From Candidatus Iainarchaeum sp. (GTDB lineage: Archaea; Iainarchaeota; Iainarchaeia; Iainarchaeales; Iainarchaeaceae), in the NCBI GenBank assembly GCA_013331625.1, contig DUGC01000075.1:8947-30357 (forward strand): DNA of 21,411 nt, in the 5' to 3' direction. Position numbers and translations under genes: made by a program. Under the pieces are notes generated by a model, which was not told where the DNA came from, ran no database searches, and worked only from the letters and a program-made list of their open reading frames with translations. How positions within the stretch are numbered: position 1 is the stretch's first letter; every line of letters begins with the position of its first letter. This document shows positions 7,801 through 17,300 of this stretch, one piece after another.

Positions 7801-9591
7801 GATGGTGACGGGCTGAGCGCGAGCGAAGAGGAAATAATCGGCAGCGACCCATACAACGCAAACAGCAACCTGTACAGCAATTTGGGTAGTGTCAAGCTGC
7901 ATAGCTGCAATAATCCGCTGGCAATTTTCTGGCCGTTCACGAGCAATGATGACAGGGCAATGCTGAAAAGCAACCTCAAAGCAATGGATTACAGCCAGCT
8001 TTCAGACCTTGCGAACGGAAAAACAGCAGCAATAGCAGCAGCCGCGCAAGGCACAAAAGTCCTGCCGGCAGCGATCACTTCAAGAAATACGAGTTACCGC
8101 GCATTGTTTTCGGTGTACACGAAACAGGAAGCGTTCTCCTCAAAAGACGGCACAGTGATAATAATGGCTACAAGGCCGGATGGCTCAATGAGCATTGTTT
8201 CCGTGCCCGCCAACTGTTCAGGGATGTTTTTCGGGATAATAGGCGGAGTTCTGGGCGGCCTGAAAAGCGACGTTGACTTTGCGGCCCAAGTGCTGCAGGG
8301 CATCTGGTGGACAGTGTCCCACCCAAAAGAAATAGCGGCTGCAATAGGCAATAGCCCTGAAGCGCCGGGAAAAATCGTTGCATTTTTCACAAGCGTGGAT
8401 TTTTCCGGTCTTTTCGGGCAGGCCGGCAGCGCAATGCACACAATAACAATGGATATCATGCGCGAAGGAAACAAGTACAATGTATTCAAGTTTGACAAAA
8501 CAGCGCATGCGGCATACCAAGTGGGGTTCCTGGAAGGCTATGTGACGGGCTATGTAGGAGAACAAGTGCTCCTGCTCGGCAAAATAGCCGACATAATCAA
8601 AGGCATCAAGATTGTCGGTGAAACCGGGAAAACAATCGGCAAGGCATTCGAGGCATTCATGAGGATAGGGCAGGAATTCGGTTCAAAAACCGCAGAAATA
8701 CTGCAAAAGTTCAGTGTAAACGTGTTTGAATGGGGCTCCAAGCCCGCGCAGAACTTTGCGGCAAGGCTCACCAAGATATTCCCTAACACCGCTGATGCGG
8801 ACAAGTGGATTGCATCGCTCGGGCCAAGAGCAGAAGAGGTACTGGACAAGGGCGAGAGGGTAACACAAAAGCTGGCCGCGGAGATAGAACAGAAACTGAA
8901 ACCAGAATTAGGGGAAGAAGCAGCAAAAAAAGCCGCACAAGAAGCAGCAAACAGCACAATGAGCAAACTAATGAACTCAAAGTACGGCCGAGAGGCGATG
9001 GAAACATTTGAAGAAGGGCCACTGCAACAACTGGCCGAAGTCTACCAAAAACACGACTCAGTAGTAGTTGAGCGTTTTGGACAGAATCTGGAAAACAAAG
9101 GATACTCACTCAAAGAAGCAATGGCCTACGCAGACGACATCAAGAGTATACCCGGCACAGAAAACTTGAGAACTAAGGCCGTCACGTCAAATAACCTGGG
9201 GCACTTCTTTAACATGAAACGGGCTTCACAGTTAAAGAAACAAGGTAATGTCATCTTAAGAGAAGCAGGAACTGAAGAGCCCATAGTTTTCAACTGGAGG
9301 GGCAAAACAATACCTAATGAAAATTTGGATAAAGATATATTATATGATTTGAGTTCTAATGGGGAAACAAAGAGAATACTTGAAGAAGTAAAATCCAAAT
9401 CATCTGGCGATGGCGGTGTCATACGTTTAGATAACGAAGGCGAAAAGCAGTTGTATAAAATTGCACAAGCCATAAAAAACAAAGTTGCAGATGAGGCAAG
9501 GCTGGTTTCTCCATCCGGGCAAGTTTTTGATAATAACTACAAAAGAGTGGCGGAACAGTTGGGGATAACTATCCTAGAGGGGGTCATATGA
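4801..9591 (+). CDS. Main secreted polymorphic toxin: Ig/PEGA-like stalk, pre-toxin trunk, C-terminal PD-(D/E)xK-like nuclease
   Basis: A 1596-residue protein. Residues 1-26 are a Sec signal peptide (ending MASAQ). Residues about 60-250 are a Cys-containing beta region. Four Ig-like repeats follow at about 260-370, 377-490, 497-615 and 618-725; three of the four carry a KCNE/ACNE-type turn near their start, the third has GKDD there, and all share (x)YDPxG strands. Residues about 735-830 and 930-997 are carboxypeptidase-regulatory/PEGA-like, with another Ig-like domain between. DIDADGDGLSASEE (998-1011) is a single calcium-binding type-3-like loop. Residues about 1030-1420 are the trunk: a Gly-rich hydrophobic segment (about 1136-1155), a second at AAYQVGFLEGYVTGYVGE (about 1238), then helical sequence shared with the proteins at 1296 and 2982. 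The nuclease tip is about 1494-1596, with Asp1516 and Glu1529-Val-Lys1531. It probably acts on DNA in a recipient cell, with the hydrophobic trunk helping entry (inference). The tip is more AT-rich than the stalk. Confidence 0.75.
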   Translation: MERKHFIRCILAIALAIMSIQMASAQVTLSHAGGDINYSMDSRATSSPVQPPEDTNFSFPDENSIIDISARFPALSISQEIKDLNADANGDKVAFYGERKSAFSSAKQDGPVFTEGFGANVKFCSNQPTGTYCEDWARNCNEVSSIGSYQSIWIYREQHGVVHKGNFQTYDYDNFIDATDPTGYDVTWGSNGQDELQYNYKGDSPYYEGWAYKCTTESINLYDSAGLWDIELGLYDNKTGEYDGHTRQIAINQSRAYSIVANGSSRTKDSYKCNETIETTHQFTNNGANSVGYNVDYEIYDPEGHRIQTGSASGTLNSRSTFTGRVTSPAPSGGWPDNGYYKIRAHMLASVGNNAYEDQYSYTTAYVPAAPCIEGNIELINEAPTKSAYACNENLVSTHEFKNTGSYDYSYNAYYELYDPSGTKISNTGMVTDQTLPAGESRSWAITSHTSDFGNWAKSGNYKHKVWLWGPLSNGKNKTSDISEVNLNVPTACIPGEINSYDGTPDKESYGKDDTIISNDHKFENTSNLYKFNYLFYYELKDPNGNVVYSGSNTDGTKTLNPLKYENWELTLPPPSGGWPIEGTYTLKTWVSGKFEDNREKTAYSMSYPYVPVVIKACEAKSNSAWVEQDGKCNEQIIVKHQFDNTGTRTFLHNANFYLYDQSNNRIKTTSNSYSIDPGKGEVWTVKWGAPVDGWKPGTYRSEAYVDGTCTGGGTSSASNSVTASIPQSCGNTTCAGTINVSVNDGASNPVPDAKAYIASSYSASTDSGGSAEIPVSDSTCGRSHSIKIYCSNGTYCDTKSTSIGSNGGSANLSFSCSVCARAQNLSVSATTNKESYNLNETIRLDTTVRSGGNNIDAASLSIYDPFTGETIRASTSGNGTSTYNTTASKTGLQTFTISASKGGYNSTSMTKSVAVNQEMATIYVSVANNDGTQMEGATLYIDSAYGGETDTSGKKTLSTTAGNHIIEAKCPTLEYCGSKSDYFSGQKNISFKCNCDIDADGDGLSASEEEIIGSDPYNANSNLYSNLGSVKLHSCNNPLAIFWPFTSNDDRAMLKSNLKAMDYSQLSDLANGKTAAIAAAAQGTKVLPAAITSRNTSYRALFSVYTKQEAFSSKDGTVIIMATRPDGSMSIVSVPANCSGMFFGIIGGVLGGLKSDVDFAAQVLQGIWWTVSHPKEIAAAIGNSPEAPGKIVAFFTSVDFSGLFGQAGSAMHTITMDIMREGNKYNVFKFDKTAHAAYQVGFLEGYVTGYVGEQVLLLGKIADIIKGIKIVGETGKTIGKAFEAFMRIGQEFGSKTAEILQKFSVNVFEWGSKPAQNFAARLTKIFPNTADADKWIASLGPRAEEVLDKGERVTQKLAAEIEQKLKPELGEEAAKKAAQEAANSTMSKLMNSKYGREAMETFEEGPLQQLAEVYQKHDSVVVERFGQNLENKGYSLKEAMAYADDIKSIPGTENLRTKAVTSNNLGHFFNMKRASQLKKQGNVILREAGTEEPIVFNWRGKTIPNENLDKDILYDLSSNGETKRILEEVKSKSSGDGGVIRLDNEGEKQLYKIAQAIKNKVADEARLVSPSGQVFDNNYKRVAEQLGITILEGVI

Positions 9592-10439
9592 GTACTGCAT
9601 ATCACATTAATTTCATAATAGAAAAAAAACAGTTCAATAGAGTCCTCTGCAGCAAAATAGCTTACTCTTTATTGACTGCGCATAAGGATGAGTTAGGCAC
9701 AGAACATATCAGGAATAATAAAATACCGGCGGTATTTCTAAAACAAACTCCCAGTGGCATTAGAGAGCAAATGGAAAAAGAAATAGAAGCTGCTGTTTAT
9801 TCCCCCCACAAAGATCTCAAAGCATGGTTAGAAAATGAAATAGACTTGTTTTATTCTGGCAGGAATGGTGAAGGGCTTGCTTCGGTCTATGGTGGGGCTT
9901 CTGTTTGGAAGGTTTATGACCGACCAGATAAAGTGGAAGTTACTTCTTTAGGCCATAAAATTGCCGATACATTAAAATCTTGGGGATATAATATTCCAAT
10001 TGATAAAGCAGTCATTGTGATGGGACTTGGTCTTAATGAAATTTTTTGGGCTGATGATTGCCATGAAACTGAATATCAACGCCGGATAGCAAAAAATATT
10101 AATAATCTTGTTAAAGATGCGATAACCATTTATAATGCCATTCACCCTATCGCAGGGGCATGTTCATCTGATAATGACCCTTCTATTATCACTACTATTC
10201 CAACTAACGCAGAGCACATTACTTGGCTTAATTTTTTTGGGCCGGAGCTAACCAAGAAATTCGGAAGAGAAAAACTCCTTTCTGCGCCTACATATAAAAT
10301 AGTGGAATTTTCTGATGGCGGCATGCTGTTAATGAGCGGGCCAACTCCTTTTGGAAATAAAAAGAGTGAATATTTCGATGAATGGAATACAATTGAGTGC
10401 CAAGATAAAATTGCTAAGCATTTGGGCCTAAGGAAGTGA
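9588..10439 (+). CDS. Putative immunity protein of the main toxin (Imm52-like C-terminal half)
   Basis: A 283-residue protein whose ATG overlaps the toxin stop by 4 bp (ATGA), so translation is probably coupled. It has no signal peptide, fitting a cytoplasmic antidote. It is homologous to the protein at 524-1288. The last 120 residues, from DAITIYNAIHPIAG through TNAEHITWLNFFGPEL and DGGMLLMSGPTPFGNKK, are close to identical in places, and the DNA around 10198-10240 nearly matches that around 1028-1070. The segment about residues 30-140 is longer and strongly divergent. Asp/Glu-rich stretches (e.g. WADDCHETE) could face the basic surface of a nuclease. The AT-rich base use continues from the toxin tip and ends at the next gene, marking the tip plus this gene as one cassette. 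The immunity role is inferred from order and co-duplication. Confidence 0.7.
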   Translation: MSTAYHINFIIEKKQFNRVLCSKIAYSLLTAHKDELGTEHIRNNKIPAVFLKQTPSGIREQMEKEIEAAVYSPHKDLKAWLENEIDLFYSGRNGEGLASVYGGASVWKVYDRPDKVEVTSLGHKIADTLKSWGYNIPIDKAVIVMGLGLNEIFWADDCHETEYQRRIAKNINNLVKDAITIYNAIHPIAGACSSDNDPSIITTIPTNAEHITWLNFFGPELTKKFGREKLLSAPTYKIVEFSDGGMLLMSGPTPFGNKKSEYFDEWNTIECQDKIAKHLGLRK

Positions 10440-10443
10440 AAAA

Positions 10444-11340
10444 ATGACTGCCGGAAATTTTGCGGGTTTTTGGGAAAGGTTCGCAGCACATGCTATCGAC
10501 AATATATTCCTGATGTTCTCGGTTGTGTTTTTCAGCGTGCTGGCTGGCTTTTTGTTATGGGTGATCAGGCCGCTGCTCTCGCCGCTCACAGGGCCTTACT
10601 CCGCCCTTGGCATGGGCCTTATTGTCGGGATTTTATTTTACCTTCTTGTCCCTTTCCTGTACTACACTTACTTCATTGGGAAAACAGGGCAGACTTTTGG
10701 CAAGTCAGTCATGAAGATAAGGGTTGCCGATAAGAACGGGAACAGCATAGGATACCTGAAGGCGTTTTTCCGCATTTTGCTCATAGAGTTATTCTTCCTG
10801 ATTCTGATCCCGCTTTCTTTGGCTTTCCTGCTCATAGTTTTTGACAGGGCTAAGCAGGGACTGCACGATAAAATACTTGGGACATTTGTAGTCAAGGAGG
10901 GCAAAAGCTATTTTGATGTGAAGAGTGCAATCAAAATCATGGCTTTGGCTACAGGAGTGATAGCCATTATCATCATCATCCTCATATCACTGGCTCACGC
11001 TTTCCCGGCATCGGAGGATAGCGGCAGCAGGGATGTGGACTTGTGGTTTAATGGAGAACCCGAATACTGGAAAGGGGCCAAAATCACTTTTGAAAACGAG
11101 TACCTGGGGAGCATCAGTTCGTGGGATTGCACGAACTTCTTTAACGAATGCATACTCTCGCTTCCACGCAACAAAATCGTGAAACAGCCCTACCACAAAA
11201 TATTCAGTTCTAATGGCGCAGAGTGCAGGGAATGGGTTTTTGACGAAACGATGCTTAATTTTGATTCTAACTATGTTGTGCTTGATATTGCTGACAGTAA
11301 CCAATCAAGTGAACAAAATTGCCTCTCGGAGTGGTGGTGA
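10444..11340 (+). CDS. RDD-family membrane protein with C-terminal extracytoplasmic domain
   Basis: A 298-residue protein starting 4 bp after the immunity gene. The RDD domain covers residues about 5-152. The N-terminal motif FWERFAAHAID contains Arg12 and Asp19, and the later motifs TFGKSVMKIRV and FDRAKQGLHDKILGTFVV are typical of the family. Predicted membrane segments lie at about 21-40, 55-78, 110-133 and 161-186. The fourth is extra to the RDD core and leads into an outside domain (187-298) with four Cys (WDCTN, NECIL, AECRE, QNCLS) that could form two disulfides. RDD proteins are widespread and mostly uncharacterised; some affect ion transport. Location between a toxin-immunity pair and a giant surface protease suggests a membrane partner for toxin export, anchoring or a second layer of immunity. 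None of these is shown by the sequence. Confidence 0.75.
   Translation: MTAGNFAGFWERFAAHAIDNIFLMFSVVFFSVLAGFLLWVIRPLLSPLTGPYSALGMGLIVGILFYLLVPFLYYTYFIGKTGQTFGKSVMKIRVADKNGNSIGYLKAFFRILLIELFFLILIPLSLAFLLIVFDRAKQGLHDKILGTFVVKEGKSYFDVKSAIKIMALATGVIAIIIIILISLAHAFPASEDSGSRDVDLWFNGEPEYWKGAKITFENEYLGSISSWDCTNFFNECILSLPRNKIVKQPYHKIFSSNGAECREWVFDETMLNFDSNYVVLDIADSNQSSEQNCLSEWW
11328..11339 (+). promoter_or_regulatory. Ribosome binding site deciding ATG 11340 for the giant protease
   Basis: GGAG (11328-11331) followed by three GTG triplets places the site 8 bases before ATG 11340, inside the last codons of the RDD gene, whose TGA shares one base with that ATG. A TTG at 11319 would extend the frame by 7 residues but has no ribosome site. 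The GTG triplets at 11331, 11334 and 11337 are in frame but too close to GGAG. Confidence 0.55.
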
Positions 11341-14300
11341 TGGAATTGAAAAATAGCATCGCCCGTTTGAATTCAATTGCGAAAATCCTTGCAGCCCTTT
11401 TACTGATCGCGCTCATAGTTCCATTCACATACGCCGCCCAGGATAGTTCCGTGGCTCCCGCGGGCGCATTGGCGCCATACGCTTTCGCAAAAGGCAGCGG
11501 GGCCGCAGCATACATTTCCAAGATCCACCCTGAACTTTTGCAGTTCTCGAAGACCAAGTCATTGGCCGCCGGCCTTGCAAAGAAAGTCGAGGCGCTCGTG
11601 AGCGTGCAGGATGACGATGAAATCGCAAGAGTGGAAGGGGTGATTACAAGGAACGGCGGGACAGTGGAAAAATCCTTCAGCACAGGAAATGTGATAGTCG
11701 CAAACGTCCCGCAATCAGGGCTTTTGGGAATTGCAGCTGACGATTCCGTCGTGAGCCTGTGGCCGGACACAATAGTTAGGGCAACCCTCGATGAGAGCGT
11801 CCCCCAAATCGGGGCCATCGAGGCATGGGCAAGCGGGCATGACGGAAGCGGGATAAGCGTGGCCGTGCTGGACACGGGCATTGATTCGACGCATCCGATG
11901 CTCAAGGGAAAAGTCGTGAAGGAAAAGAACCTGACTCCATCACTTACAAGTTCTGATGTTTACGGCCACGGCACGCACGTCGCTGGAATAATCGCGGGCA
12001 ATACAGCAGAAGGAGGGGCATACAACGGAGTTGCGCCGCAAGCTTCGCTCTACAACGTGAAAGTCCTTGGCGACGATGGCGAGGGAGAGTTTTCAAAAAT
12101 AATCGAAGGCATCGACTGGGTTGTCGGCGGGCTCGAATGGGCAGCCGGGGAAGATGGCAGGCCTTATGCAACAGAAGGGGCGAGGATAATCAACATGTCC
12201 CTTGGCGCGCCTGAAAATTATGACCCTAATGGCTCGAACCAGAACCCGCTGCTAAGGGCCATCAGGGAAGCGACTGAAAATGGAATTGTTGTCGTTGTTT
12301 CGGCAGGGAATTGCGGCGATGCGGAGCCGAGCGAAGTATGCAAAGAGTTCCGCGGGGTTACAACCCCGGGAAGCAGCCCTGACGCCCTCACTGTGGGCGC
12401 AGTGAATGATGAAAATAATTGGGCGGGCTTTTCATCAGGGGGAAGCATTGAAGGGGTTGGGATAAAGCCCGATATCGCGGCTCCGGGAGTCGGGATAAAC
12501 TCATCAATTCCCCGCAGCCGCTACCAGGCAATGGACGGCACGAGCATGGCGGCGCCGCATGTGGCGGGGGCGGCAGCGCTCCTGCTCGACTCCAACCCGG
12601 CCCTGACATCCGCGCAGATAAAAGGGCTCCTTGAAATGAATGCAATCGATCTTGGCGGGCCGGGAAAGGACACGAAATTCGGCTACGGGCTCCTCAATTT
12701 GAGGGGTATTTCAGGGCTAAAGCCGGCGATTTCAGAAGAAACCGTTTCCGGAACCATTGAAGAAAGCCAAATTTTCACTAAAAGCATCACATTGGCCAAT
12801 CGTGGGGCGCAAATCCTAATGATAACAGGAGTCAGCGGCCCGAATGGTGTCGAATTGGCCCTTGGAAAAAATGAACTCAGCCCCATGGAAGAAACTTATC
12901 TGAATGTCATTGTAAACGGCTATACCACAGGCATCGGCCAGATAAGCGGCGATGTTGTTGTTTCGACCAATGCCGGAGAGTTAAAAATCGCAGTGGAAAT
13001 CAGTGTAGTGCAATCCGCAAAGCCCGTGATAAAGGAGCACAACATACCCCCGACAGTATTCAGGGGCGAGAAATCAGACATAGTGGTTTTGGCGACAGAT
13101 GATTCAACTGTAAATTCCGTTTCATTCAGGTTAACAGGGCCAAACGGAATTATCACTGATAACCAGCTCGTACTCTCAGGCGATGGCAAATGGAGGCTCA
13201 AGGACTTTGAATATCCGGCCGGAATCGGCGACAAGGGGGAATACACTGCGGGCATAACCGCGCTTGACGATTCAGGGAACCCGACAACGCTCGATGTGCA
13301 TTTCGAGCTAGTGAACGCTGTTTTTAGCTTCCCGAAGGAATTCACGCAAGGCACGGAGTCAGAAACACTCGTTTCCTACAAAAATACCGGGAATTTATCC
13401 GCAGAGGCGAAAGCCAACCTCGAAATATTCGCAAGCGACGGGGCAAAAATTGACGAGATCACCCAATCGGCACTGCTTGCAAGCGGGGAGGAAAAAGCAT
13501 TCAGCCTCAAGTGGACGCCGCAGGAGGCAGGGAACTATCTGCTAAGGGCAGGCCTTGGCGAAAACGGCAATGCAATAGAAGCCATGGACCTCAATGCCAG
13601 GGCACTGGTCCCTGATGTATTGAATATAAACGGGTTTTCCATGGATGGGAACTCCGTGGAAAAGGGCACTAGCGCAAAGTTTACGATCCTTGCGGAAAAC
13701 ACCAGTAGCGCAAGCGTTGATACGATCATTGAAGTGAACATACTCAAAAATAACATCACTCTCGACACGATCAGCATGGAAGGGGCAGGCCTGCCGGCGA
13801 ATTCAACGCAGCAACCATTCACCCTCCAGAAAGCGTTTGTCCTTCCGGCAGGAGAATACGGGGCGGTTGCAAGGCTGCACAACAGGAACAGGGCCAAGGA
13901 CAGCAACACCGTCGCATTCACAATATACGCGCCTGCAATGGGAAGCATAACTTCAATTGAAACCCCGCAAACGATTTCCACTGACCATAATAGTGTTGTG
14001 CGCGCGGTATTTTCCAATTCAAGTGCAGTGCCACTGAACGTTATGATGAATGCAAAGGTCATGGATGGCAACAACATCGTGGATTCTTTCGACCTCAATG
14101 CCATGCAAGTTCTGGCAGGTCAGGACGCAATCTTTGAGGCCGAACACGGGTTCAGGGGGCTTGTGGGGCAATACACTCTTGTGGTTTTTGCGGACTATGA
14201 AGGCAACAGCGCGCAAGCCGGAAAGGGCATCAATATTTCAGACAATGACTCCCCGAAAGTGGTTGCAAGGTCTTATGGGCATGAAATAACTGAAGGGGAA

Positions 14301-17300
14301 ATATTCGAAATGTTGCTGGTAACGCAAGATGCCAGTCCCGTTTCAAGTGCAACTCTCACAGTTGACGGGACCGAAACCGAAATGCTCAAAACCGGCTCCT
14401 TTGACAGGAACACGACATTTACAGGAACTTACTACAAAGGCCTCGGGGCTGGCACGCATACATTTTCTGTTAAAATTTGCGACAAGTTTGGCAACTGCAC
14501 TTCAATGCCCCAGTTGCGGTTCAACGTGACTGAATGCACAGGAAACAAAGTGCTTGTCGTGTCAGAGGAAGACTACTTCAAAAACGAGCTTGGGACAGGG
14601 TATTGCGTTGCCAACTGGAAAAAATCGATTAGCGGCACCCCCGATTCTCAATATATGAGCGGCTTTTCTGCAGTAATATGGGGCGAGGGCAACAGCAGGA
14701 AAAACATTGATGCCAATGACGCAATGGCACTAAAAGAGTATGTAAATAATGGCGGAAGGCTGCTTCTCGAAGGCTCGGAAATAGCATTTGCCCACAGGGA
14801 TGACAACTTCATGCAAAGTGTTGCACATGCGCAGCTTGCAAGGGACATCGTGTTCATTGCGCTCGGGGCGGAAGGAACTGAAGGAACAACAGAATCCAGT
14901 GAGATAACAGTGAAAACCATACATCCGATAACAATGCAGGAAAGCACATTCTCGCTTGACGGGAGCATTGTGCCTTCGCCTGACGCAATAAAGCCCGCCA
15001 ATGGAGGAGTATCCCTTGCAGACTGGAACAGCGGGGATTCGGCAATGGTCGCATTCGAGGAGCCAAGGCAGGGCGGGGCGAGAGTCTTGTTTGTGCCATT
15101 CAATTTCAATGCAATAGAAACCGGCCCTCGGGAGAAAATATTCTCAGGAGCCATGAAATGGCTGCTTGAAATGCCTGGCAATGACATTGCAATAACAGGA
15201 TTGGAAGCCACGCCGCTTCCAAAGGCTTCAGAGCCCGTGCAAGTGACAATTGAATTGTCCAATGGTGCTGCAGCCGAAGTGGCGCTTTATGACAACAATG
15301 AAAAAATAGGGGCAACCACGGCCAGCAACGGGACCGCAAAAATGCAAGTTTCACTTTCAGAAGGAAAACACACAATAGTGGCAATCGCAAATCCTGATTT
15401 CGGGGAAGCCGAAACGACTTACTTCAACAACTCCGCGGAAAAGGAACTAATGGTTGCAGGGCCAATGCCTGATGCAGCGCTTTCAGCACTCAAAATCACG
15501 CCACAAAACCCGCGGCAAGGGGAGAGTGTAAAAATTGAAGCCATTGCATCCAACCTCGGGGCAGCAACGGCGAATGCGGAAATCAGGTTCATTGTGAACG
15601 GCGCACAAATAGGCGTGGCCCCTGTCGAAATAGCATTTGGTGAAGAAAAAACCGCTTCTGCGAACTGGGTTGCAGAAGAGGGAATACATTATATTGAAGC
15701 AGTAGCGGCAGTATCCGGAGAAGATTCGAATGCCCTCAACAATGCCAGCAACGCCGAAATTTATGCGTGCAATGGGCCTTGGGTGCTGATTGTTTCAGAT
15801 GACGACACTGCAAGCGGGCATTCAACCGAAAACCCTGACAGCCTCACAACATTCGAAGAAGCGCTCCAAGGCGAGAGATACTGCTTTGAATCATGGAAAG
15901 AATCGGAAAAAGGCGTTCCATCAAAGGATTACCTGCAGGCATTTGACACGGTTATATGGAGCGCTGGAGACAGGTGGAACACTGTTGTTGACTCGAATGA
16001 CATGTCACTTTTAAGGGATTTCAACGGCAGCATATTCTTTGAAGGCTCTGACATCGGGTTTGACAATAATGACCCGGAGTTCATGGAAATGGAAATGCAT
16101 TCGTCATTCGACAGGGATATTGTCCTTGGAACGGAAAATTCTATATTATTGCTCAATGACAGCAACATTTTCGAAGGCATTGGTTCGCTTGACCTGAATG
16201 CCGAGCTATCCCCTTTCCCTGATTCAATTATCCCGCTCGATGGCGAAAGCATAGCGGACTGGAACAGCGGTGGCTCGGCAATTATTGTTTCAGGCAGCGG
16301 AAAAAACAAGCAGGTGTATGCCGCTTTTTCAGTGGACGCAATTGCTGACGGCAATTCACGCAACACGTTCATAACAAACGCGGTAAAATGGCTATTGGAA
16401 ACCAACTCGGCGCCGGAAATTCTCTCCATTACTGCAAATTCGCCGGTAAATGAAGGGGAAACACTGATAATCGACGTGAATGCTGTCGACGCGGACAATG
16501 ACCCGCTTTCTTACGCCATACACCCGGATCTTTTTGACTCGAATGGCAGCACATTCTCATGGATCACTGACTACAATTCCGCAGGGGACTATAACTTCAC
16601 AATAACGGTTTCGGATGGAGACATGAACGCATCAAAAGATATCAGCATCACGGTGCTCAACACCAACCGGCCTCCGGTAATAAACGGCATAACCGATAAT
16701 GCCCCTATACAGGAAGGCGAAGCGCTCACAATTGACGTAAATGCAGCAGATCCGGACGGAGACGCACTCGATTATGCCATAAATTCTGATGCATTCGGGG
16801 CAGACGGCAATCAGCTGACATGGGCCACGGATTACAACTCAGCAGGGGACTACGCCTTCACAATAACGGTTTCGGATGGAGACATGAACGCATCAGCAGA
16901 CCTGAACATCACAATACTCAATGCAAACAGGCCCCCCGAAATACTTTCAGTAACCACAAACAGCCCGGTTAACGAACCGGGGGAACTCATAATTGATGCC
17001 AACGCCACTGACCCTGATGGCGATGCCATCACATACGCAATCGATTCGGATAAATTCGGCAAAAACGGAAACCGTTTCATGTGGCAGACTGATTATGAAT
17101 CCGCGGGAGACTACAACTTTACATTGTCCGTTTCAGACGGGGACATGGATACGACAGCAGACATCAATATTGCCATACTCAACACAAACAGGGCGCCTGA
17201 AATACTTTCAGTTGAAACAAATTCCCCGATCCAGGAAGGGGAAACGCTCACAATTGATGTCAATGCGCTAGATTTGGACAATGGCCCTGTGCTGCTTTCA

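Noticed and set aside
7792..7833. Dockerin domain at DIDADGDGLSASEE in the main toxin
   Set aside because: Only one calcium loop is present; a dockerin needs two, so it is better read as a single type-3-like linker.
11319..11339. TTG start 7 codons upstream for the giant protease
   Set aside because: No ribosome site before it and it lies inside the RDD gene, whereas ATG 11340 has GGAG at good spacing.
11267..11905. 212-residue antisense frame over the RDD-protease junction
   Set aside because: It spans two well-supported genes on the other strand and its product matches nothing recognisable.
13535..14104. Long antisense open frames across the giant protease (e.g. 189 residues here, others at 14648-15262 and 15929-16498)
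   Set aside because: They lie opposite a protein with clear domains, have low-complexity Ser/Leu-rich products with no recognisable motif and no ribosome site; they are by-products of the coding strand's codon use.
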